A stretch of 64,000 bases of DNA from Montifringilla adamsi (lineage: Eukaryota; Chordata; Aves; Passeriformes; Passeridae): assembly GCA_017590115.1 (NCBI GenBank), contig JAGGNK010008670.1, positions 8,688,541-8,752,540 of the forward strand, read 5' to 3'. The stretch's first letter is position 1. Every line of letters begins with the position of its first letter. Positions 25,701 to 36,785 of the stretch are shown here, in pieces. The notes under the pieces are model-generated. The model was not told the DNA's origin and made no database searches. It saw only the letters and a list, made by a program, of their open reading frames with translations. A program made the position numbers and the translations under genes.

Positions 25701-28700
25701 CATGTGCACAGCTGAGGTTTTTTTGATGTCTTACAAGTGATTGAGCTAATACTTGCACTAATGATGTTCATTGTGGTGTTGAATGCAGCTCTCTCTGGTA
25801 GTGCATTTGCTCACCTTGTATTTCTGGGTATTGTACCATGTAGAGCAGTGCCCAAAGAAGGGTGGTGCTTGTTGTTTCTGTCCCTCCCAGCAAAAGATCA
25901 ACCACGGTCTGAACCATATTTTCTTTATTGAATGTAGAAGTAGGGTCATCCTTGGTCTGTAGGGCATATTCACAAGAAGACTATGAAATAGAAATTTCAG
26001 ATATTTCACCAGTCACATAGAAACTGTAATTGTTTGATGATAACAGTATGCAGCCCATCAAATCAAACACCTTCAGTGCTGCACAAATAGAGTGTGCATG
26101 TAAAAATCCTTTGTCACTTATTGGAACAGCAAGTGTTTGTAATAGGCATTAAAGCCAAGGAAGGGAGAGTGTGATAAACAGATGCTTACTTTTGTTATTT
26201 GAGCCAGGTAGAAGTCAATGAGGTCCTGTGGATCACCTGTGTTCTGTCTCTCATGAGCCTGAACCTCCTCCGTGACTAATCTGTGCATGAAGTCGTTGTA
26301 TGCAAACACCTCCTGATGAGGCCCTGGGAGATGGTGCATGAGCCATGGGAAAGCATCGTACAGCTGTGGAGTTAAACAGAAAGCAAAGAGGGTCAGATCC
26401 CAGCTCTGATTTCCTGATTATTGTCAGGTCACCACAACACGTGGGCAACCTAATTGGGATGAGAGGCAACAGACACAAGTAAGAGAGGTGAAATACTGGG
26501 AACATGATTATATTTTACTTTTTGGATCAATACTTAATAATGTAACAGGGGTTCTGAAAATGCATGAGTAATTGAGTGCTGAATCTGACTCACAAACAGA
26601 TTTTTCTCAACGTTGACTTTTTTGCTGTAATTTTTTGGTTTTTTTAGGCATCCCTTTATGAAGAACCTGATAGTCTTTTACAATGCCAGTGTGCCAAAAT
26701 CTGCACAAGTTAAACAAGATCTAGCGTTTCAAGAACTTAAAAAATATTCTTCTTGGTGTGATGAAGTTGTAACCTGTATCTTTCTACATAAAGCTCAGAA
26801 TAACTGAGATCTTGATGGTAATATGAATTGAAACAAGATTTCTTTTCAAAAGAGCAGCAATTTTAAGATTTGGTTCTTACTAACTGCCTTTTTAGATTTG
26901 CAAGACTAAATGAAGGTGAAATTTTAGAAGCTGCTTTCATTTTAAGAACTAAGAATTTTAAATACACAGTAGTCTGCAAATAATTGCTCATTGGAAGTCT
27001 GTGAAAAGCAGCGATGATCTAGAATTTTAATTTTAGGATGTGATTTACAGACATGAAGAAGAATTAGAAGCCAATAATTACATATACCAAGTATGTATTG
27101 ATTTATTACTTCACTGTGGCTTGTAGAACAATGGTATATTTGGAAATGAAAATGTTTGTGAATAATTGTCTCTGACTTTTAATTTCTTTTGACTTGTAAA
27201 ATGCACCTTAAGAAACAAAAAAAGTAGGCTCTTACCCTGCCCCAGATAGTGCCTTGAAAGTAGATCACAGAATAAATAGCTTTGATGAGTTTGCTGAAAG
27301 ATTCATCCTCGCTGGAGAAACAATGACCAAAAACAACAGCACAAATGATATTTGCAATTGCACGGACGATGGAAGTGTGGGGGTCGAAAGGTTTGCCTGT
27401 GAATATGGGAGGTGCTGTGAGAACTTCTGAATAGGCTACAGCAAGAAAAACGAGGAAGACTTTTTTTAAATGGTAAAAACAACAAGGGATCAGACTATTT
27501 TTAGAAAAATTTCACGTAAGTGAAGCCTAGTTTAGTACATATTAACTGCATGAATTGTAAGTGCACGGAATCTTAATTTTCAATCTGCTCTTTACTCTTA
27601 TAAATATAGTGGTAATCAGTTTTGAGAAGACCAAGTCTCTTCCCTTCTTTGACTAGTGGTCTGGGTTGTGTGGAAACACAAGCAATTAATTGGAGGATAT
27701 GACTTCAAATATGGAAGTAGATATTTAAGTTTTGCAGTTAAAAACCAAAACAAACAATCCTCATCCCTCTTCCAAAAAAAAAACCCTAAACAAAAAAACC
27801 CAGAAAAAAAATCTTGAGTTTTCATTTCTTAGTTCTGTTGAAATTACTTATCTCTTTTTGGTTTTCAAGTGTCAGCTTAACAATGCAACCATAGATGTAT
27901 TTTTTTTTCTGCAGACTGAGAAGGCAAAGCTCATATGTAGTGGAATACATCTCCCATTGAAAATAATTAAATCCAGAAAAATATAAGTTAAATACACATT
28001 TCAATGGCAAGGACAACCTTTGAAGTATGCCTCTATGGAAAATACATCACTGACTTCAGTCCAATGCTCTTGGTTGTTCTTGGAAAGAGTAAATACATTT
28101 ACTGAGTTTAAAATTAAGAAGGGATTGCATGGAAGGTAAAGCTTTGGGCTGTACAGGGACTTGAGGTAGATTATTTTTTTCATCTCCTACATTTTAAAGA
28201 TGTGTGAATGCTGCTCTCAGAAAAGAGATGGGCCTTGTCCAAGGAGAGTTGGAGAGAGACCTCAGGCAACCTCTCTGTGTTTTCACATGGAACAAGATGT
28301 GGGTGAGGGATTTGGCTGCTCAGAATATTTATATTTAATTGCTTTATTTTGGCAGCTTGCTAAAATTCTATTGGTTTCTATTTCATCCAAACCTTGAAAA
28401 GAAGATTTTCTTGGATAACTGAATGACACATTCCTTGTTTTGGGGTTCTTTCTCTGCCAAATCCTGAAAGCCTGCTGTCCTAGAATGACTTCCAGCAGGT
28501 CATACATTGTGTACTTTAAGGAGGTTTTTCTGTACTCCTTGAGTGTAAGAATAATTACCAGCTGTGCTGATAATAAACATTTTTTTAACTCTCTTTATTT
28601 AAAACCAAACAATTTTAATTGCCCGCTGTGCAGACAAAACATTTTTTGCAAAGAATGCAGTTAAGAAGCCAGTGAAAATTCTACTAATATCGACAATATC

Positions 28701-30790
28701 TATATCCCTTGTAAAAATGTACTGTGAGACTTTTACCAGCTCTGATATTTCAGGAAAAGCTATAAGTGTTATTCTTCTAGTGAATTTACCTTTTGTATTT
28801 GTGAAGATATCCACAAGGTGACAGGCCTCTCTTTGAATTTGATGCTCCAAATTGTTCTTACCAAGTGACAGAGTTCTTATAATTGTCATGCCAAAGCGTC
28901 TCTGCTGCTTCCAGGTGTGGCCATTTGTCAGGAAAATACCTGAAAAATACACAAACATTTAGTTCATTGCTGGGAGGGGAAATCCTTTCACTGCAACAGG
29001 CAAATTTTGATTTAGATGAGGTGGTATTTCACTAACAAGATACACTGATTTTAGATTTTAGAAGGTGAGTTTTTGTCTCTGAGGATTTCAGACACCCAGC
29101 TGCTCCTAAATGTGTCCTTGGAAGCTGAGTGGGTTTTGGTGTGAGGACTGAACAACTTTGTCTATAGATATCTTCTACATGGGCAGTCTCCTGGTTTAGA
29201 AACGATACAATTGAAGGGCAGCTTCTCCAGGCAAGTATTCCTTTGGATTTATTGGGAAGGAAAAAGACTGAGTGATGTGCTTTATAAGACTATGAATTAT
29301 TTGGCTTTTCCTTAACGTGCTTAGCACTGCATGAAACATTTTTGCAGTGAGAGCCCAGTTATGCCCTGGTACAGCAGTAGCTGATGTGTGTGCGCAAGAA
29401 AACATCTTCCTTCTTTACACCTTGTTCTAGCTCATTCTTGTGTAACACTTTGTACCTTTCTCACCCATCATATCCCTGTAGAAAGGGGTGAGAGGTCTTC
29501 CAGAAACTTCTTCTGAGTGGGTGACAATGCCATCTTTTACTGCTTTGTATCCATTCAGCACAACCAGAGGTGTCTGTCCCATCCACAGTGTGTAGATGTT
29601 TCCATAGAGGTTGGTTAACTGAAGAGTTGAAAACAGGAAATTTGTAACTATAAACCAGGGAAAGCATGCACTAAAATATCAATTTATTTAAAAGTTTTCT
29701 GTAGTTTTAACTAAACCCATTTGTTGGCATCAAATTGAATTTCAGGTTTTAGAAAAAAACATCTTTCTGTTATTAGTGTGCTTTGGGAACAGAAGGGTAA
29801 TTGTTCTTTATGAAATAGATGCTAAGGACATCTCTCAGAAGAACACCTCTGTAAATTTTACAGAAAGAAAACCAGCAGGTTACTTTGTTAGCTGTGAATC
29901 AAAGAACAGATTGTTACAGGCAAAATCCCACAGCTTTTCTCTTTATTTTATTAATGGAACAAAATGATGGTATTTTCTTGTCTCTAGCTTACAAAGAAAG
30001 CAAAGAAATGTTCTTGCTTTCTTTGCTATAGCTTCCACAGGATTTTTCTTATTTTCCTCTGTTGTCATTCCTCACATCATGCTTATATTTTTCCTTCTAA
30101 TAGTGGGAAGCAGATTCCTTACTTAGTTTTGATTGGTTGTGTTGTAAACATAATAGCAATCAGATTTTCCTGTTTGTTTTAGCAGTAACCTGTTTATGGC
30201 AGATAAATCTTTTTGCTGTAAAAACAAGTTTTAAAAGTGTCTGTTTAGGGTACATGTTTGGTCTTCTAATGGAGATGTTCCAGTGACATAGGTGTCAGGA
30301 AAGGAAAGCTCTGCTAGAAGTGGCTTACAGGGCTGGATATAACACAGAAACAGGGTGAAACTGCCAATGAAATACCATTCTATGACAGTGCTTGTGAGAA
30401 TGTAACCAAAAGAGAGAGAAAATAGCAAGGATTAAAGCAATGGCGATGTTTATTACTCAGAAATCTTTTTAATACTGCAGGGTCCTCAGAGTCTTCGAAA
30501 CTGGCTTGTAATCAAACTTGAGGTTTAAAAAAATAGCATTTTAGGCTGTTCCTATGCAATGCACAATTTAAGTTAAAATAGATTCAGACTGATTTGCAGC
30601 CACAGAGATAAATAAATACCTTGCTGAGAGTTTCTCGGCGCAGTTTGAAGTCCAGCAGCCACAAATTTCCGATGATGGGGAGAGGAGCTGGTCCTGGAGG
30701 AAGCTGGGTACGTATCCATTGCAGCTTGAGGAACTGCAAAATCAGGAGACACGCTACTAGAGCTATAAAAATCTCAGTAATCCCCAACAT
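22756..30790 (-). CDS. Cytochrome P450 family 2 gene A (CYP2J/CYP2AB-like), complete
   Basis: Nine exons on the minus strand: 30790-30620, 29618-29456, 28939-28790, 27396-27236, 26363-26190, 25956-25815, 25151-24964, 24849-24708 and 22934-22756. Sizes (171, 163, 150, 161, 174, 142, 188, 142, 179) and phases follow the CYP2 family plan; all junctions are GT-AG. The product is 489 aa. Residues about 4-22 form the ER signal-anchor, followed by the proline hinge PPGPAPLPIIGN. Further motifs are C-helix WKQQRRF at 121-127, I-helix GGTETT at 297-302, K-helix EALR at 354-357, and the heme loop FSAGHRVCLGE with ligand Cys435. The family uses O2 and electrons from P450 reductase at the ER to oxidise fatty acids, retinoid-like lipids or drugs; the substrate is not deducible. 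It has Cys187 where genes B-D have Arg (FGHRF), and exon 5 is one codon shorter. It is the only minus-strand member and faces away from B-D. Subfamily naming needs phylogeny; location beside CAPN10 favours the avian CYP2AB group over the CYP2J locus, which is inference. Confidence 0.93.
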
Positions 30791-30829
30791 TTTATCAAAA
30801 TTTTAACTTCTCACTGGGTTTTGGCTGGT

Positions 30830-30830
<1 letters not shown>

Positions 30831-30872
<42 letters not shown>
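30831..30872. repeat. 42-nt poly(T) tract (poly(A) on the gene A sense strand)
   Basis: Forty-two consecutive T residues starting 41 bp upstream of the gene A start codon, read from the minus strand. It would lie in the gene A leader or core promoter. It may be a length-variable homopolymer or a retroelement tail; no element body is recognisable beside it. Confidence 0.9.
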
Positions 30873-30873
<1 letters not shown>

Positions 30874-33800
30874 TCTATGACTTTTTCTGAAAATTTGGAT
30901 TTGTGGAGATGTTTCTTCTACTGAATCCAAATTCTTTCTAAGGATATGCCTCCTGTAGCCATCTCTCTCTGGCAATCTACAGTTTTCCCAAGCTGAAGTC
31001 CCTAGAAAACCAAACTATGTGATCCTTTGTGGTTAGCCAAGCCACACCCACTCTTTTTTTATGATCTGGAATTGTGGCCTGTCTCTTTTTTCACTTAAAT
31101 TTTATTTCCTTCTTAGTCTTGATAGTGGGTCAAAGTGCCAATTATTGAATAGTTATCCGAGGTTTTCAAGAGTTCTGCATAGTGATAACACCTCAGGCAG
31201 TTTCATGTAGCTAAACATTGAAATGCATTAGTTATTGTCATTCTGAAATACTACAATTATTGTGTGGTTACTTTAGAGAAGAAGCATTAAACAATATCTG
31301 AGGTGTAAAAGAATGAATATATACAGCATAGAGTTCAATTGTTGTCTTTAATAAGAAAATCAAAAGGTAGTTTAATAATTTGAAAACTTATTTGCCCTTT
31401 TATCATATCCTAGGTTATGATATTATGTGAACCCTAGTGAGAGATTATTTTTCTATCCATCAGATTATATGAGGTTTTCTAACTTTTTAAAAAAAATTAA
31501 TTTTATGCTGTGTTTTAAAATCTTCTGGTTAAAATTTTGCAAATGAAACCATGCACAGGTTCTATTAGATCTGTGGAAAAGAACAAATGAATGGAAGAAA
31601 TGGGCAGAACTTTTAATCCTTACTGATTTGTGGATCCGACAAGTTTACCAGAGTGGTTTGTACCAATGCATAGTAAACTTTAACTTGAGACTTATTTTTC
31701 ATATGTACTGATATATTACACAGTATTTTTCAACATTTTGTTCAAGAATTTAGCTAATGTTATCTTCAAGACTAAATAGGAGATTAAGGAAAGCCATGCA
31801 ACTGTACAAATTGTCTGTTTCAAAATTTTATCATAACTTCTCTGCGCAGGCTTGCTGATTTTTCAGTGTGCACTTTTCAGTTCAAAAAGTTTCTGTAAAA
31901 TCAAGGTTATTGATTGGAATCAATGTATGTTATGATCCTGAAATATAAAGGTTTAAAGCTATCCATGGGCTTCTTAAGAACTGAATTAAGCTTCAAGAAA
32001 CTGAGAGTTACATGCATGGACACTCATTTCAGTTAGTTTTCTAATGAGCTCATTTTTTTTGCATGTGGGGGTTAGTAAAAGAAAATGTGGTGAATACAAT
32101 CTTGCATGATTCAGTCTTGAAAAAATGCGAGATGACAACTGGTATTTTTGTTCTGTGGTGGATTGTAATAATTTCAGGTTCCACCAGGAAACACGGGGGC
32201 AGTTTCACAGGGCAGCAGTGACATTGCAGCATTTTCTTGCCTTACCTTCCTGAGCAGCCACCTCTTGACTTCTCTGTGCAGTTCCATGCAGCACTTCTGC
32301 TTTAGTGTGCTGCATGTGCAGATGCTTTTGCAAGAAGTGTGGAAGTGGAGCAACAATCAGAAGCCGAGGACCATGCCTGTGTGCCTCTGTTATCTGTTTG
32401 TTTAGGTGTTTTGGGCAGAGAAATGGAAACAGGAAAATTTCCAGCAGAATGGTTCTATGAATCTTACAGCTGAAGAGTTAAATCAACAAAAAACGGAGGG
32501 AAGCAATTTGAAATCCAATAACTTCTATGATTTTTCCAGCCAATTCTGACAGTTCCATATGTATATCAAAAATTGCAGTGTTACTGAGTTATGCTATTGA
32601 GCATTTATTTATCCACCCATTTTTTCAGATTTTGCTGCTATTTGAGATTTTAAAATGAGTTACTTGATGAAACTAACTTCACTTGCTGCTGGTGCATCAG
32701 AACTTCCTTTCTTCATTTGTTTTATTTCTTCCCAATTCATCCAGTTGGTCCTGTCTGGTTAAAATGAAGTGAGTGCTGTTCTATTTCTTATTTGTGCACA
32801 GAGTCACTTGTTAAGTTTGCAAGTTTTGCAACAGTTAAAGACCTCTGAAATCTCTTGATGCTCTCATGCCCATCAGTGAGGGCATGATTTATACACTTAA
32901 AATTACCAGAATTAAGATGATTTAAGCCATGAAGTTGCTTATTAATAACAGTGATTATGATGCAACTTAAGAAAAGAAGACAAAAAGGAAGAAAAGGGCT
33001 TCATGTGAGAGAAATGTGGGTCCAGCTGAGTGGGTCTGGTGCCCACCAAGAGCGTTAGTCTGAGCCTGACCCTTTGAACACTGTGGGCAGTGTGTTTTCC
33101 TGCTGCTGGGTGAGAGCTGTGGGCAAACTGAAATACACTGAGGCAAAGTTATTTCACAAAAGCTTGGGCTGAAGTTCACAAGGAGAGAAAAAGCAAGGAA
33201 GCTGTTCCAATACTGTGTATTTTTATATTTTCAGTACATGTGAGTAGTAGCTGTTCACATAAATCTTGCTCAATCTCCTCTGATACAGATACTATTGCAA
33301 GAGCTGCATCTCCACTTAAGATGACAGGTATAAAGTTGGATTGTGTTGAGCAGATGAGGAAATTTGCTTTTGTAATGAAGGATTCAGGCCACAGGAGTGG
33401 GAAGAAGAGAAGATCATCTTTAGGATGGTGTGAAGCAAAGGATGAATGTGTGTACTGGGGGTGGAGAGGGTTCCTGGCACACCTCTGCCCAGAGCATGTG
33501 TCATCTGCTCTGAGAGAAAACCAGGGCTTGTTTTTTGTCTGTTGCAGGGACAGATGTATTAAAAAACACAGCCTGGTGCTCTTGCTGCCTGGCCTGGCCT
33601 CAAGCTAAGCAGCACAGGTATTGCTCAGCTGGTTTTGGGATTTGCTTGTGGGTTTGTTTTTTGCTGTTGTTCTTTCCCCCCGCCCACTTTCCAGTGGAGA
33701 CACTAATTTGGTTTTCTCAACTTAGCTGTCTCTTCCTCCCCTGCACTCCCTGATCATTCAAGAGCTTCATAACAGGAGCTGTTAATTGGATGGGGGCATC

Positions 33801-35446
33801 AGAATTTCTTTGAGGGAGGAGAGTTACACTGACACTCTGAATCTGGGCAAACACTGAGAGGGAGAATGTGGCTTACAGTGCAGCTGGAGTCAACACAAGA
33901 CTGGGAAATGTCAGCAAAAGAAATTCCCATTCTCTGTTCAGTTCTGAAAAAGAGAATTTTGCTGACATACATTATAAATAAAGTATGTAGGTTTTTGCCT
34001 CCTGCTGTCATCTGTGTTGTTGGGACTTGAAGATTGATGAGCTTTTTAGTTGGTATAGACAAAGTACTGGAATGGGACTTGAACTTCAAATTCTGTTCCT
34101 AGATTTGTTCATAGCTTGTCTGTGATCCCATGAACTTGCTTTATCTCTCTGGGCCTAATCAACCCTGATGTTCACTTTTTGAAAGAGCTTGAAGGTTGAC
34201 TAATGAAAGTCAAGTTGTAGATGGCATGTACGATTATTTCTGTTCTTTCCCTGTATTTTCTTCCTACTCCTCTGCTCTAAAATCTTCATTAGAGAAAGGG
34301 TTTTCTGAGCTGTCTAAACATCTTCCTTCTCTGCCAAGGAGCTTTTGTAACAGTATGTGTCAGATAATAATGAGTAAGTCTTGCATGGAGAGGTGCTGTT
34401 CACATATAATGAAGATATTGGAACCAGGAAAATTGATTTTCCCCAAAACAACTTGCAGAAAACTTCTCTGTAAACACCTGCCTCTACCTGCTTGATCTCA
34501 CAATTAATTTATTTTTATTTTAGTCCTTAATTTCTGCACTTAAGTCCTGCAATTCATGCACAGTCATAGAGTTAATTTAAATTCTATCATTCTGCATAAC
34601 AATGAATTGTAGCATCCATCACTTTCTTTTCCTGCTAGTAAATACATAGTCATCTCAAAATAAAACCAGTTAGTATATCTAATCTTATAGACATCTACCA
34701 ACTTTTTGGCATCACTGGCATGCAGTGAGAACAGAGCTAGAAAAAGCAAGAGCTCTAGCTATTAGGAAGGAAAGCAACTGCTGTAAACATTCTTCTTTTT
34801 GTTTTCCCATTGTTTCTGTTGTTATTTGAGCTGTTAGGTCGGTCAGTTTTGCCTGTTTCGGTGTCGTAATGCAGTGTTATTCAGGTGAAAGCAATGCAGA
34901 CCTTGCACCAGTGCTGTGGTGCTGTATGTCTGATGGTGTGGGAGCTACCAGGGCCTGGTGCCCTTTCAGTCTCCCTGGTTTCTGAAGTGCTGTGTAATCT
35001 AGGCAGTGCTCTGCAGTCAGCTGCAGGAGAGCTGAACAGAGACAAGAATTTAATAAATTAACCATAGCACGTACCATTTTCTCACTGAAGTGTCAGGAAG
35101 AAATAATAAATGTTGTATAGAGTTTTCCTTCTGGCATTTCCTAATGTTTGAGTATTTGCAGCCTCAGCATTCTTTTTGACAATTTTCCAGAGCAGTATCT
35201 ATTAGCCCAGATGCTGCACTTGGAATATCAGAAGCTGTGGATAGAACAGAAAATTTAAGCTAAGATTTGTTCAGATGAATTTGCCAGGGACAGAGGCCTA
35301 GGACCAACCCTTTCTTTGCTGGAGGACAGTATGGTTATTGCAAATGTATTTGATATATATTGCAACTGACTCCTGAGCATTGGAAGAAATTTCTGGAATC
35401 CAACCCAAATTAGTTACTGTGTAAGGAAGGATTTTTTTTTTTCCAG
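30873..35446. other. Divergent intergenic region between gene A and the P450 relic
   Basis: About 4.6 kb with no convincing exon on either strand. Earlier exons (1-7) of the relic at 35447 were looked for by eye and not found. The sequence is mostly AT-rich. Promoter elements for gene A should lie at its left end; a CACCC-like GGGTGTGGC on the minus strand occurs near 31046, without further support. Confidence 0.5.
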
Positions 35447-35934
35447 GGAAGTGTTCTTGTTCTTGTCAACAGTGGTTGATATAGGTGCCTTGAATGCTAC
35501 TGAAGAACTTGGATGAGTTGAATAAAACATGAAAAGAGCTTTCAAAAGATGCCTGATGTCCTTTCTGCCAGCTGGTAAGTGACACCAGTGGATTATGCAA
35601 GTGGAGTTGTGAGGATGAGTTGAGTTTTTTTAGACAGCAAATCTTGAGACAGAGTGACAGCCTGCAGGGACATTTCTGCTGTGAGAGGAGCAACAGCCTC
35701 AGAGAAAGCACAGGCAAGACAGCAGGGGTGGAAACAGCAATTAAGGTCAGTAATTGCCTTCTTGCGTTCTTTCTGCAGGGCTATTATGTCTTTGGGCAAA
35801 CAGCACACGTGGAGCTCTTTGTCTTCTGCAGCCTTTTGCAGGAGTTTAGATTCACCCTGTCTGATGGAATTGAAGGCATTCCTTTGGGGAGCACTGCACA
35901 GCCCCATCCCTATAAGGTCTGCTGTTCTTCATAA
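35447..35934 (+). pseudogene. Orphan, decayed CYP2 exon 8 and exon 9 pair
   Basis: Two P450 exon remnants sit in correct order with their splice sites intact. The exon 8 relic is 35447-35574, after acceptor TTTCCAG and before donor GTAAGT. It starts GSVLVLVN (compare GTLVLPN in gene A) and ends with codons matching KDA..PF before the donor. It is 128 bp against 142, so frameshifted, with in-frame stops. The exon 9 relic is 35779-35934, after acceptor TTCTGCAG. One open frame reads VELFVFCSLLQEF, FTLSDGIEG and QPHPYKVC with a terminal TAA, like the CYP2 C-terminus (gene C: MELFIVFSTLLQAF). It is 156 bp against 179, and the heme loop is wrecked: the frame that reads the rest of the exon has no cysteine at the ligand position. 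Exons 1-7 are not recognisable upstream. The exon 9 assignment is firm; exon 8 is moderately firm. Confidence 0.78.
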
Positions 35935-36785
35935 GGCAGCTGGGTTCCAGCATCCCAAAGACCCTATTCCACTAGATGTGCTCTAGAAATCTTCTAAGAA
36001 CTGCTCCTCTTTGTAGGGATTTTTTTTTTTTTTTTGTGTTGAGGAGGTCCTTGCACATGCTGCTTCAGATGCTGTGAATTAAAAATAAAGAATTACAGGC
36101 TCTGGAATTAATTCTGCTGAGTAGGGCTCCTGCTACTTAGATAAGACAAAAAATAATTCATAAAGCCTCACAGGGGGCAAGAACTCAGCCCCAAAATGGA
36201 GTTTAATGAGAGGTCTGTTACACGTTTTGCCAATAGCACTAGTTATGTTTGATTCTTCACTGTGCTTTTTGCAGTTCATCTGTATTGTTTACTGTGAAAA
36301 CTCAAATTACAACACTTCATTGCTCTTGCTTCCCAAGTCAGCATCTCCACCCACTGTTGTACAAGGCTACTGGTTGCTTCCTTTTACCTCTGCCCCAAGA
36401 AGGCTACCTATGAGTATTCCTGCCCTCATCTGACAGCTGCAGCTTTGTACCTGAGTTCTTGGCGTGCATGTAGTCAGTATTTTGAGTGACGCGTTCCCCA
36501 AACTGATTGCTCAAAGGGACATTTCTTGCTGAGGTTCCCACCTTCTCTGACCTAGCCTCTGCTGGATCTTAAAATAATGGCATCTATTAGCATATTGCAG
36601 CATAGTGATGTATTAAATAACACTCAAGAATGGAAATAATTCTCATTTTCTTGGATCAGAAAGAGTGGTAGGAAAGAAGGGAGGTGAAAATTCAGAAGTC
36701 TTCAATGTGCCAGTGAAGAGTTCAGAAGAAAAATTTCAACAGACAGATTTGTAGCAATTTTATAATAAGTGTTTGGAAGTGTGAA
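35935..36785. other. Spacer between P450 relic and gene B
   Basis: About 850 bp that should contain the gene B promoter. A T-run occupies 36020-36035 and an AATAAA lies near 36083. TATAATAA at 36761-36768 is only 18-25 bp before the start codon, too close to be a usual TATA box for this ATG. No exon is visible. Confidence 0.45.

Noticed and set aside
31000..35446. Search for exons 1-7 of the P450 relic
   Set aside because: No segment resembled the PPGP hinge, WKQQR, GG.ETT or ExxR blocks convincingly; only exons 8 and 9 could be supported.
36761..36768. TATAATAA as a TATA box for gene B
   Set aside because: Only 18-25 bp before the start codon, so transcription would begin at or after the ATG.
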